DNA of 64,000 nt, taken from Streptomyces roseirectus (GTDB lineage: Bacteria > Actinomycetota > Actinomycetes > Streptomycetales > Streptomycetaceae). The position numbers and the translations under genes are program-made. The DNA lies in NCBI RefSeq assembly GCF_014489635.1, contig NZ_CP060828.1, positions 7,692,001 to 7,756,000 on the forward strand, read 5' to 3'. The notes below the pieces were generated by a model. The model did not search any database. It worked only from the letters and a program-made list of their open reading frames with translations, and was not told the DNA's origin. Below, piece by piece: positions 13,557 through 22,196 of this stretch (positions within the stretch are counted from its first letter, which is position 1; each line of letters starts with the position of its first letter).

Positions 13557-13826
13557 GTGTCCTCTTCCATCTCCGCGCCCGAGGGCATCATCAACCCTCC
13601 GATCGACGAGCTCCTCGAAGCCACGGACTCGAAGTACAGCCTCGTGATCTACGCGGCCAAGCGCGCCCGCCAGATCAACGCGTACTACTCGCAGCTCGGT
13701 GAGGGCCTTCTGGAGTACGTCGGTCCCCTCGTCGACACGCACGTCCACGAGAAGCCGCTGTCGATCGCGCTGCGCGAGATCAACGCCGGTCTGCTGACGT
13801 CCGAGGCCGTTCCGGACCCGGCGTAG
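13557..13826 (+). CDS. rpoZ: RNA polymerase omega subunit
   Basis: 89 residues from GTG 13557, with GGAAGG just upstream. Omega helps fold and assemble the beta-prime subunit. The conserved core [20 protein letters not shown] and the [11 protein letters not shown] helix are present, as is the C-terminal PLSIALREI segment seen in actinobacterial omega. Followed by a strong terminator. Confidence 0.97.
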   Translation: MSSSISAPEGIINPPIDELLEATDSKYSLVIYAAKRARQINAYYSQLGEGLLEYVGPLVDTHVHEKPLSIALREINAGLLTSEAVPDPA

Positions 13827-13870
13827 CGGTAGACCTCGTAAGTACTACTGTCGGTTCGCGACCGACTTAT

Positions 13871-13905
13871 CCACAGGCCCGGCAAGCACCTTGCCGGGCC
13901 TGTGG
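13871..13905 (+). terminator. Terminator after rpoZ
   Basis: CCACAGGCCCGGCAAG and CTTGCCGGGCCTGTGG pair perfectly over 16 bp around the three-base loop CAC. It lies 45 bases after the rpoZ stop and separates it from coaBC. Confidence 0.9.
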
Positions 13906-13952
13906 TGTGTCATGGGGGTACGGATTTCCGAGATCGCATCGGGGAGTGGGGA

Positions 13953-15161
13953 GTGACGGTGGACAAGCCCAAGGTCGTCCTGGGGGTCAGCGGTGGCATC
14001 GCCGCGTACAAGGCGTGCGAGCTGCTGCGCCGACTGACCGAATCGGGGCACGACGTCCGTGTCGTCCCCACCGCCTCCGCGCTGCACTTCGTCGGCGCCG
14101 CGACCTGGTCCGCGCTCTCCGGCCACCCGGTCTCGACGGAGGTCTGGGACGACGTCCACGAGGTGCCGCATGTCCGCATCGGCCAGGGCGCCGCCCTCGT
14201 CGTCGTCGCCCCGGCCACCGCCGACATGCTCGCCAAGGCCGCGCACGGCCTCGCGGACGACCTCCTCACCAACACGCTCCTGACCGCCCGCTGCCCCGTC
14301 GTCTTCGCCCCCGCCATGCACACGGAGATGTGGGAGCACCCGGCGACGCGGGAGAACGTGGCGACGCTGCGCCGCCGCGGAGCCGTCGTCATCGAACCGG
14401 CCGTCGGGCGCCTGACCGGCGTCGACACAGGCAAGGGCCGCCTGCCCGACCCGGCGGAGATCTTCGAGGTCTGCCGCAGGATCCTCGCGCGCGGGGTGCG
14501 CGAACCCGACCTCGCCGGGCGGCACGTCGTCGTCAGCGCGGGCGGCACCCGTGAACCCCTCGACCCCGTGCGCTTCCTCGGCAACCGCTCCTCCGGCAAG
14601 CAGGGCTACGCCCTCGCGCGGACGGCGGCGGCGCGCGGCGCTCGGGTCACGCTGATCGCGGCCAACACGACCCTGCCCGACCCGGCCGGCGTCGACGTCG
14701 TCCCGGTCGGCACGGCCGTCCAGATGCGGGAGGCGGTGCTGAAACACGCAGCGGACGCCGACGCGGTCGTGATGGCGGCGGCCGTCGCCGATTTCCGGCC
14801 CGAGACCTATGCGGCCGGGAAAATCAAGAAGCAGGACGGCCAGGAGCCGGCGCCCATCGTTCTCGTACGGAATCCGGACATTCTCGCGGAGATCTCGCAG
14901 AGCCGTTCGCACCCCGCACAGGTGGTCGTCGGGTTCGCCGCCGAGACCGACGACGTGCTCGCCAACGGGCGGGCCAAACTCGCCCGCAAAGGGTGCGATC
15001 TGCTGGTGGTGAACGAGGTGGGGGAGCGCCGCACGTTCGGCTCGGAGGAGAACGAGGCGGTCGTCCTGGGCGCCGACGGCAGCGAGACCGCCGTACCGCA
15101 CGGGCCCAAGGAGAACCTGGCCGAAACCGTATGGGACCTGGTGACGCGGAGACTCGAATGA
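13953..15161 (+). CDS. coaBC: Bifunctional phosphopantothenoylcysteine decarboxylase / phosphopantothenate-cysteine ligase
   Basis: 402 residues from GTG 13953 (MTVDKPKVVLG), with GGGGAG upstream; the longer frame from 13902 crosses the terminator region. N-terminal flavoprotein (CoaC) domain begins VVLGVSGGIAAYKACELLRRL and has the substrate-binding PAMHTEMWEHP motif. The C-terminal CoaB half has the nucleotide-site motif SAGGTREPLDPVRFLGNRSSG, shortened here as SAGGTREPLDPVR. It catalyses two steps from phosphopantothenate to phosphopantetheine in CoA synthesis. Confidence 0.96.
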   Translation: MTVDKPKVVLGVSGGIAAYKACELLRRLTESGHDVRVVPTASALHFVGAATWSALSGHPVSTEVWDDVHEVPHVRIGQGAALVVVAPATADMLAKAAHGLADDLLTNTLLTARCPVVFAPAMHTEMWEHPATRENVATLRRRGAVVIEPAVGRLTGVDTGKGRLPDPAEIFEVCRRILARGVREPDLAGRHVVVSAGGTREPLDPVRFLGNRSSGKQGYALARTAAARGARVTLIAANTTLPDPAGVDVVPVGTAVQMREAVLKHAADADAVVMAAAVADFRPETYAAGKIKKQDGQEPAPIVLVRNPDILAEISQSRSHPAQVVVGFAAETDDVLANGRAKLARKGCDLLVVNEVGERRTFGSEENEAVVLGADGSETAVPHGPKENLAETVWDLVTRRLE

Positions 15162-15403
15162 CGGTTGGATCCGCACCCCGGACCCACTGGAGACTCGCTC
15201 TCTTCGGGCACGGCGGCTCTTTCCAAGGCCGCCGGGCATTGGGCAGAATGCCTGTGCCGCAGCTCATCGCGCTCCCGAGAGGCGAGACAGGTGGGCCGGT
15301 GGCGGAGGACGACCGATAAGCTGTTCCCGGACCGCACCGGGCGCAGCTCCCGGCGTCGTCCGCCAATGATCAGCCAGCAGCCGCTGCAACCACAGGGAGC
15401 GTT

Positions 15404-16612
15404 GTGTCCCGTCGCCTGTTCACCTCGGAGTCCGTGACCGAAGGTCACCCCGACAAGATCGCTGACCAGATCAGCGACACGATTCTCGACGCGCTGCTGC
15501 GCGAGGACCCCACGTCCCGGGTCGCCGTCGAGACGCTGATCACGACGGGCCTCGTGCACGTCGCCGGTGAGGTCACCACCCAGGCGTACGCGCCGATCCC
15601 GCAGCTGGTGCGGGAGAAGATCCTGGAGATCGGCTACGACTCCTCGAAGAAGGGCTTCGACGGCGCGTCCTGCGGCGTCTCCGTGTCCATCGGCGCGCAG
15701 TCCCCCGACATCGCGCAGGGTGTCGACACCGCGTACGAGTCCCGGGTCGAGGGCGACGAGGACGAGCTGGACAAGCAGGGCGCCGGCGACCAGGGCCTGA
15801 TGTTCGGCTACGCGTCCGACGAGACGCCGACTCTCATGCCGCTGCCGATCTTCCTCGCGCACCGCCTCTCCAAGCGCCTCTCGGACGTCCGCAAGAACGG
15901 GACCATCCCCTACCTGCGCCCCGACGGCAAGACGCAGGTCACCATCGAGTACGACGGCGACAAGGCCGTCCGCCTCGACACGGTCGTCGTCTCCTCGCAG
16001 CACGCCTCCGACATCGACCTTGAGTCGCTGCTCGCGCCCGACATCCGCGAGTTCGTCGTCGAGCCCGAGCTGAAGGCGCTGCTGGACGACGGGATCAAGC
16101 TCGACACCGAGAACTACCGCCTCCTGGTCAACCCGACCGGCCGCTTCGAGATCGGCGGCCCGATGGGCGACGCCGGCCTCACCGGCCGCAAGATCATCAT
16201 CGACACGTACGGCGGCTTCGCCCGCCACGGCGGCGGTGCCTTCTCCGGCAAGGACCCGTCCAAGGTCGACCGCTCCGCCGCGTACGCGATGCGCTGGGTC
16301 GCCAAGAACGTCGTCGCCGCGGGCCTCGCCTCCCGCTGCGAGGTCCAGGTCGCCTACGCCATCGGCAAGGCCGAGCCCGTCGGCCTCTTCGTCGAGACCT
16401 TCGGCACCCACAAGGTCGACGTCGACAAGATCGAGAAGGCCATCGACGAGGTCTTCGACCTCCGTCCCGCCGCGATCATCCGCGACCTCGACCTCCTGCG
16501 GCCGATCTACGCCCAGACCGCCGCCTACGGCCACTTCGGCCGTGAGCTGCCCGACTTCACCTGGGAGAAGACGGACCGGGTGGACGCGCTGCGCAAGGCC
16601 GCGGGCCTGTAG
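15404..16612 (+). CDS. metK: S-adenosylmethionine synthetase
   Basis: 402 residues. It makes SAM from methionine and ATP. The ATP-site motifs [20 protein letters not shown] at the N-terminus, [12 protein letters not shown] in the middle and [19 protein letters not shown] are all intact. GTG start at 15404 with AGGGAG upstream. The 242-base leader was inspected for a SAM riboswitch and none was recognised. A terminator follows at 16630. Confidence 0.98.
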   Translation: MSRRLFTSESVTEGHPDKIADQISDTILDALLREDPTSRVAVETLITTGLVHVAGEVTTQAYAPIPQLVREKILEIGYDSSKKGFDGASCGVSVSIGAQSPDIAQGVDTAYESRVEGDEDELDKQGAGDQGLMFGYASDETPTLMPLPIFLAHRLSKRLSDVRKNGTIPYLRPDGKTQVTIEYDGDKAVRLDTVVVSSQHASDIDLESLLAPDIREFVVEPELKALLDDGIKLDTENYRLLVNPTGRFEIGGPMGDAGLTGRKIIIDTYGGFARHGGGAFSGKDPSKVDRSAAYAMRWVAKNVVAAGLASRCEVQVAYAIGKAEPVGLFVETFGTHKVDVDKIEKAIDEVFDLRPAAIIRDLDLLRPIYAQTAAYGHFGRELPDFTWEKTDRVDALRKAAGL

Positions 16613-16629
16613 GCCCCCGTTTTTCCCGC

Positions 16630-16665
16630 AAGGCCCGGCGCTCCTCTCCAGGAACGCCGGGCCTT
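16630..16665. terminator. Terminator between metK and the convergent hypothetical gene
   Basis: AAGGCCCGGCG and CGCCGGGCCTT pair over 11 bp around a 14-base loop, 18 bases after the metK stop and 10 bases from the end of the minus-strand gene, so it may serve both. Confidence 0.8.
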
Positions 16666-16674
16666 CGGCGTGTC

Positions 16675-17255
16675 TCAGGCCCGCGGGTAACCGGCCTTGG
16701 CCAGCTCCTTGGCCAGACCGGCGAGGTCGGCCTCGGAGTTCAGCCGGGCGACGACGTCCTCGGTCAGGGGGCGTGAGGCGAGGACGTGGCGTATCGCGTC
16801 CAGGTCCACCTCGGTCTCGTAGTAGTCCTCCGCCCACTCCTGGAACGCCTCCGGAGAGCGGTCCACCAGCAGGGCGAACAGGTACCGGGCGCCGTCGGGG
16901 TCCCCGTCGAAAGGCAGACGGTGACGACCGGCATGCCGTCCTCGTCGGTGAACGAGGGCTCCCCGAGGTACGGCGCGAACGCCTCGGGGACCTGGTCGAG
17001 GACGCCCGGCCACGGGCCGTCGTTCTGGTACGGGCTCATGGGGGATTCGTGGGCGAAGCCGCGCACGTAGGCGCCGGCCCGGGAGAACACGATGGAGTAC
17101 TCGTCCCCCGAGCCGTTGCGCATCGACGCCGTCTCCTCGCTCTCCGACCAGTTCGTGTCGAACGAGTGGCAGCGATCGGCCCACTCGGGACTCAGGATCG
17201 CCTCCAGGACAGCCAGCGAGCGGCAGTGGTCACGCAGCGCGGTGATATCGGGCAG
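16675..17255 (-). pseudogene. Frameshifted conserved hypothetical protein
   Basis: Two overlapping minus-strand frames carry parts of one protein. The upstream frame encodes PDITALRDHCRSLAVLEAIL ... MRNGSGDEYSIVFSRAGAYV ... DGMPVVTVC, and the protein continues only in another frame as PFDGDPDGARYLFALLVD ... LAKAGYPRA to the stop at 16675. The switch lies at about 16911-16918 and would be healed by one added base. The start is also odd: the GAAGGAG ribosome site is followed by CTG (17255), where ATG or GTG would be expected. Either the gene is decaying or there is a sequencing error. Function unknown. Confidence 0.72.
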
Positions 17256-17316
17256 TCGGCGGACTCCTTCTGGGAGCGCGGGGGCGTTGTCAGTGGGGTT
17301 TGGTATGTATGGGGGT

Positions 17317-19467
17317 GTGAGCAGTGTGAACGGGTCGGGGAGTGGGGGCGGGGTGGGGGCTGAGCAGTTGGCCTTGATGCGGGAGGGGGTGCGGAAGGCG
17401 AAGGGGGAGAGGGCGAAGCCGGGGACGTGGCGGGGGGCCGCGTTGGCGGGGGAGTTGCCGGTGGCGCGGGTGTTGGTGGACAAGGGGGTGTTGCATCTGG
17501 ATCGGTTGTTTGATTACGCGGTGCCGGCCGAGTTGGACGCGGTGGCGCAGCCGGGGGTGCGGGTGCGGGTGCGGTTCGGGGCGGGGCGGGGGAAGGTGCG
17601 GGGCGGGCGGCGTGAGGGGGGTGGGCTCGTCGACGGGTTTGTGGTCGAGCGGGTGGCTCGGTCCGATTACTCCGGGCCGTTGGCCGCGTTGGCTCAGGTG
17701 GTGTCGTCCGAGGTGGTGCTGGGGCCCGAGTTGCTGGCGCTTGCGCGGGGGGTGGCCGATCGGTACGCCGGGAGTCTGGCCGATGTGGTGCAGTTGGCCG
17801 TGCCGCCGCGCAGTGCGCGGGCCGAGCGGAAGGCTTCGCCCGCGCCGCTGCCGCCGCCCGCCGTGCCGTCGGCGGGGGGCTGGGAGCGGTACGAGAACGG
17901 GGCCGCGTTCGTCGAGGCGCTGGCGCGCGGCGGGGCGCCCCGGGCCGTGTGGAACGCGTTGCCGGGGAGCGGGTGGGGCGAGGAGGTGGCGCGAGCCGTG
18001 GGGGCCACGCTCGCGTCGGGGCGCGGCGCCCTGGTCGTCGTCCCCGACGGGCGGGACGTCGGGCGGGTGGACGCCGCGCTGCGGGACGTCCTCGGCGCGG
18101 GGCGGCACGCCGTGCTGACCGCCGACGCCGGGCCCGAGAAGCGGTACCGGGAGTGGCTTGCCGTGCTGCGGGGCTCCGTGCGGGCGGTCGTCGGGACCCG
18201 GGCCGCGATGTTCGCGCCCGTGCGGGACCTGGGGCTGGTCGTGGTGTGGGACGACGGGGACGGCAGCCACAGCGAGCCGCACGCCCCTCAGCCGCATGTG
18301 CGGGACGTGCTGCTGCTGCGGGCCGCGCAGTCGAAGTGCGGGTTCCTGCTGGGGAGTTGGAGCTGCACCGTGGAGGCCGCGCAGCTCGTCGAGAGCGGGT
18401 GGGCGCGGCCGGTCGTCGCGCGGCGGGAGCAGGTGCGGTCGGCCGCGCCGCTGGTGCGGACCGTGGGGGACCAGGATCTCGCGCGCGACGAGGCGGCGCG
18501 GGCGGCCCGGCTGCCCACGCTCGCCTGGCAGGCCGTGCGGGACGGGCTGCGGGACGGGCCGGTGCTGGTACAGGTGCCCCGTCGGGGGTACGTGCCCCGG
18601 ATGGCCTGCGCGCAGTGCCGTGAGGCCGCGCGGTGCCGGCACTGCGCCGGGCCGCTGGAGGGGAAGGACGGGGGCGGGCTCGCGTGCGGGTGGTGCGGGC
18701 GGGGGGAGATGGCCTGGCGGTGTCCCGAGTGCGGGGGCGTGCGCCTGCGGGCCCAGGTCGTGGGGGCCCGGCGGACGGCCGAGGAGCTGGGACGGGCGTT
18801 TCCCACCGTGCCGGTGCGGACGTCCGGACGGGAGCAGGTGCTCGACACCGTGCCGGGGGTGCCGGCGCTCGTCGTGAGCACGCCCGGGGCCGAGCCCGTC
18901 GCCGAGGGGGGATACGCCGCGGCCCTGCTGCTCGACGGGTGGGCCATGCTCGGACGGCCCGATCTGCGCGCCGGTGAGGAGGCGCTGCGGCGGTGGATCG
19001 CGGCGGCCTCGCTGGTGCGGGGGCAGGAGGAGGGGGGGACCGTCGTCGTGGTCGCCGAGCCGACACTCCGGGCCGTGCAGGCGCTGGTGCGGTGGGATCC
19101 CGTGGGGCATGCCGTGCGGGAGCTGGCCGAACGCGCCGAGTTGGGGTTTCCGCCGGTCTCCCGGATGGCCTCCGTGTCCGGGCGGGCGGAGGCGGTGGCC
19201 GCGTTCCTCGCCGTCGCCGAACTGCCCCCGGAGGCCGAGGTGTTGGGGCCCGTTCCCGTGCCGGTGACTCCCGCCGGGCGGCCTCGGCGGGTGGGTGGGC
19301 CGCCGCCGGGGGAGCGGTGGGAGCGGGCGCTGGTCCGGGTGCCGCCGGGGCGGGGCGGGGCGCTGGCCTCCGCGTTGAAGGCGGCGCAGGTCGCGAGGAT
19401 GGGGCGGGGGAGCGGGGGGGAGGAAGGGAGAGTTTGGGTTCGGGTGGATCCGGCGGATATCGGGTGA
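17317..19467 (+). CDS. priA: PriA-like primosomal protein, helicase motifs degenerate
   Basis: 716 residues from GTG 17317; ATG 17305 and GTG 17326 are alternatives. N-terminal 3'-DNA-end-binding domain (VARVLVDKGVLHLDRLFDYAVP), then a helicase-like core and a Cys-rich zinc region (CAQC, CRHC, CGWC, CPEC). The Walker A position reads GSGWGEEVAR instead of GxGKT, and the DEAH position reads WDDGDGSHSEPH, so ATP hydrolysis is doubtful. Annotated actinobacterial PriA proteins share this loss. It should still act in replication restart by binding forks. Codon use and very G-rich sequence are notable in the first 150 codons. Confidence 0.92.
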   Translation: MSSVNGSGSGGGVGAEQLALMREGVRKAKGERAKPGTWRGAALAGELPVARVLVDKGVLHLDRLFDYAVPAELDAVAQPGVRVRVRFGAGRGKVRGGRREGGGLVDGFVVERVARSDYSGPLAALAQVVSSEVVLGPELLALARGVADRYAGSLADVVQLAVPPRSARAERKASPAPLPPPAVPSAGGWERYENGAAFVEALARGGAPRAVWNALPGSGWGEEVARAVGATLASGRGALVVVPDGRDVGRVDAALRDVLGAGRHAVLTADAGPEKRYREWLAVLRGSVRAVVGTRAAMFAPVRDLGLVVVWDDGDGSHSEPHAPQPHVRDVLLLRAAQSKCGFLLGSWSCTVEAAQLVESGWARPVVARREQVRSAAPLVRTVGDQDLARDEAARAARLPTLAWQAVRDGLRDGPVLVQVPRRGYVPRMACAQCREAARCRHCAGPLEGKDGGGLACGWCGRGEMAWRCPECGGVRLRAQVVGARRTAEELGRAFPTVPVRTSGREQVLDTVPGVPALVVSTPGAEPVAEGGYAAALLLDGWAMLGRPDLRAGEEALRRWIAAASLVRGQEEGGTVVVVAEPTLRAVQALVRWDPVGHAVRELAERAELGFPPVSRMASVSGRAEAVAAFLAVAELPPEAEVLGPVPVPVTPAGRPRRVGGPPPGERWERALVRVPPGRGGALASALKAAQVARMGRGSGGEEGRVWVRVDPADIG

Positions 19468-20062
19468 GGGGTGGGGGATGCCGGTGGTGGCGCGGCCGGT
19501 TGTGGGTGGGGGCGGTGCGCGGGGCGGGTGCGGGTGCGTCGTGGTTGTTCGCGCAGTTCCCCGCGCCCCTGAGGTGGGTGGGTGTGCGTGGGTCGGTGGC
19601 TGCGGGTGCGTTGTGGCTGGTCGCGCCTGCGCGGCGGTAGCCGCATTGATACGGCCCCGCGCCCCTGAGGTGGGTGGGGGTGTGCGTGGGTCGGTGGCTG
19701 CGGGTGCGTTGTGGCTGGTCGCGCCTGCGCGGCGGTAGCCGCATTGATACGGCCCCGCGCCCCTGAGGTGCGTGGAGGTGTGCGTGGATCAGTGGCTGCG
19801 GGTTCGTCGTGGCTGGGCACGCCTTGCGGTGGGTCCGCGAATCGATACAGCCCCGCGCCTCTCGGGTGCAGGCGCGTACGGAGCTTGGTGGGCGCGTTGC
19901 GGCCGGCCGGGCATGCCCCGCGATGGAGCCGTCGGCCGGTGTTGTCCCGCGCCGCTGAGATCTCGCGCCTCTCCGGCTCCGCGCCGCTGGGGTCTCGCCC
20001 CAGCCGGTATGCCGCTGCCCCCTCGGGATCGGCGAGAGGGCAGAGGGGGGTGGGGTGGGAGG
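19468..20062. repeat. Intergenic array of 98-bp repeats
   Basis: A 595-base gap after priA. From about 19516 to 19870 it holds roughly four related units. One copy of the common Streptomyces repeat ends CGCAGTTCCCCGCGCCCCT at 19570; then units with a 98-base period (matching points 19592, 19690, 19788) replace that end by GCGGCGGTAGCCGCATTGATAC followed by GGCCCCGCGCCCCT. The second and third are nearly identical and the fourth is degraded. From 19870 to 20062 I see no gene, only GC-rich sequence. Confidence 0.8.
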
Positions 20063-20608
20063 TCAGCCGTTGCGGGGGCTGGGGAAGGTGGGGGTGCGCG
20101 GGTCCTCGCGGAGGGAAGGGCTGCCCGCCGTCGGCTGGGTGGGCATGGAGCGGGCCGCGGGGACCGTGGGGACGGTGGTGATGCCGCCGCCCACGTTGAG
20201 GGTGCGGGCGGGAGCCGGTTCCGGGGCGAGGTCCGTCGCGTCCTGTGCCGAGGCGGGGGTCGTGCGGCGGGCGCCGTAGCGACGGTGGACCGCCTGCTTC
20301 GTGACGCCGAGCGCGGAGCCGACGGCGTCCCACGAGAAGCCGAGGGAGCGGTCGAACTCGACCGCCGCCGTCACCAGCGTCTCCACGCTGTCCCGGAGTT
20401 CCTGGGCGAGGCGGACGGTGGGGGCGGGGGCGCGGCCGTAGACGACGAAGCCCGTGGAGGGGCCGGAGCGGCGGGGGCGGTAGACGTTGCCGAGCTGGGC
20501 GGTGAGCGTGCGCAGTGCGTCCACCTGGCGGCGGACCCGCTCGATGTCCCGCACCAGCAAGTGCAGGCTGGCCCGAGCCTGGGCGTCGTGGGTTGCGTGG
20601 TCGGCCAT
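20063..20608 (-). CDS. Helix-turn-helix protein of unknown function
   Basis: 181 residues from ATG 20608; a TTG two codons earlier is possible. A helical N-terminal half ([21 protein letters not shown]) is followed by a helix-turn-helix of the sigma-like type, [22 protein letters not shown] near residues 95-113, and a Pro/Ala/Thr-rich tail with no predicted structure. Streptomyces carry several such small DNA-binding proteins, but I do not know its target. It stands alone, divergent from fmt. Confidence 0.82.
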   Translation of the reverse strand: MADHATHDAQARASLHLLVRDIERVRRQVDALRTLTAQLGNVYRPRRSGPSTGFVVYGRAPAPTVRLAQELRDSVETLVTAAVEFDRSLGFSWDAVGSALGVTKQAVHRRYGARRTTPASAQDATDLAPEPAPARTLNVGGGITTVPTVPAARSMPTQPTAGSPSLREDPRTPTFPSPRNG

Positions 20609-20809
20609 GAACAAGCCTCTCGAACCGGCGTGAAGAGATAGGGGTCAACTCTTTCTTGACCAACGCGGATTCGCTCCCCGGGTCACGGGGTGGGGGCGTA
20701 TGGGCATATGCGTACGCCCCCCGGCTCGCTTTCCCGTGCCGCGAGCCCGGCTCTTAGACTGATGTGCTGGCCGTGTCCGTTCGTCTCGTCCGAGAGGTTC
20801 CGCCGTTCC

Positions 20810-21742
20810 ATGAGGCTTGTCTTCGCAGGTACCCCAGAGGTCGCCGTTCCCGCTCTGGACGCGCTCATCGACTCCGGGCGGCACGAGGTCGTCGCGGTCG
20901 TGACGCGGCCGGACGCGCCGGCGGGGCGGGGGCGCAGGCTGGTCGCCTCGCCGGTGGCCGAGCGGGCCATGGAGGCCGGGATCGAGGTGCTGAAGCCGGC
21001 GCGCCCGCGTGAACCCGAGTTCCTGGACCGGCTCCGGGAGATCGGCCCCGACTGCTGCCCTGTCGTCGCGTACGGGGCGCTGCTGCCCAAGGTCGCGCTC
21101 GACGTGCCCGCCCGGGGCTGGGTGAACCTGCACTTCTCGCTGCTGCCCGCCTGGCGGGGTGCCGCGCCCGTGCAGCACTCGATCATGGCCGGGGACGAGA
21201 TCACCGGGGCGTCCACGTTCCTCATCGAGGAAGGGCTCGACTCCGGGCCCGTGTACGGCACCGTGACGGAGGAGGTCCGGGCCACCGACACCAGCGGGGA
21301 TCTCCTCACGCGCCTCGCCTTCGCCGGCGCCGGCCTGCTCGCGGCGACCATGGACGGCATCGAGGACGGGACGCTGGACGCCGTGCCGCAGCCCGCCGAG
21401 GGCATCTCCCTCGCGCCGAAGATCACCGTCGAGGACGCCCGCGTCGAGTGGCGGGCCCCGGCGCTGCGCGTCGACCGGGTCGTCCGGGGCTGCACCCCCG
21501 CGCCCGGCGCCTGGACCACGTTCCGCGGCGAGCGCCTGAAGCTGATCCAGGTGACCCCGCTGCCCGACCGCAACGGGCTCGCCCCCGGGCAGTTGGCCGT
21601 CGGGAAGAACAACGTGTACGTCGGGACCGGCTCGTACGCCGTCGAGTTGCTGTGGGTGCAGGCCCAGGGCAAGAAGCCGATGCGGGCCGCGGACTGGGCC
21701 CGGGGCGTCCGGGGGGCGGACGGGGAGACGCTGGGGCTGTAG
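20810..21742 (+). CDS. fmt: Methionyl-tRNA formyltransferase
   Basis: 310 residues from ATG 20810 ([19 protein letters not shown]); a longer frame from 20690 is non-conserved. It formylates initiator Met-tRNA with 10-formyl-THF. The catalytic block [20 protein letters not shown] contains the His and the SLLP motif, with the Asp in the following [17 protein letters not shown] segment. The C-terminal OB-like tRNA-binding domain starts near residue 205. Upstream of rsmB in the usual order, but separated from it by 454 bases. Confidence 0.97.
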   Translation: MRLVFAGTPEVAVPALDALIDSGRHEVVAVVTRPDAPAGRGRRLVASPVAERAMEAGIEVLKPARPREPEFLDRLREIGPDCCPVVAYGALLPKVALDVPARGWVNLHFSLLPAWRGAAPVQHSIMAGDEITGASTFLIEEGLDSGPVYGTVTEEVRATDTSGDLLTRLAFAGAGLLAATMDGIEDGTLDAVPQPAEGISLAPKITVEDARVEWRAPALRVDRVVRGCTPAPGAWTTFRGERLKLIQVTPLPDRNGLAPGQLAVGKNNVYVGTGSYAVELLWVQAQGKKPMRAADWARGVRGADGETLGL

Positions 21743-22196
21743 CGCGGGTCCGGTGGGCGGCCGGGCGTCGGGTACGGGGTGGCTGGACGGGGGCCTCGTC
21801 GCCTGCCCGCGCCGACGGGGTGCCGCCGCGCCTGCCCGTGCCGCCTGGGGGGTGATGTCTCGCTGGGTGGTGTGCCGGCGCGGAGCCGGCGGATCGCATC
21901 GGCGCGTCGGCGCCTGTGGACGGCACGCGTCGCGGCCGGGCAGGCGGGCCCGCGGCAGCCGCCTCGGCTCCGGGGCGAGACCGACGGCCCCGCACGGTCA
22001 CACCACCCGACGGGGCATCACCGCCTGGGGGTGCTCCCTGCTCGAAGAGCCCGAAGGAGCACGACACGGTCGCCCGCGGTCGCGGAGGGGTGTGGGTGGG
22101 TCCGGGTCGGCGGGGTCCGGTCGCGGCTGTGGGCGGGGCGCGTCGGCGGCGTAGGCTTGGCGCATCCCCCGTCCTGAAAACCGGAGCACCTTTTTC
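21743..22196. repeat. Non-coding stretch with long inverted repeats between fmt and rsmB
   Basis: No plausible gene. GGTGATGTCTCGCTGGGTGG (from 21851) recurs inverted, with a few mismatches, at 21998-22021, about 120 bases apart over 24 bases. Inside, CGGAGCCG near 21884 can pair with CGGCTCCG near 21963. A separate hairpin GTGCTCC ... GGAGCAC lies around 22030-22062. The whole could form a large cruciform or RNA structure. Confidence 0.6.

Noticed and set aside
15162..15403. SAM riboswitch before metK
   Set aside because: None of the SAM-I, SAM-II, SAM-IV or SAH conserved segments could be matched in the leader.
21753..22154. Small basic protein between fmt and rsmB
   Set aside because: Several overlapping frames are open only because of GC bias; the stretch is rich in inverted repeats and lacks conserved sequence.
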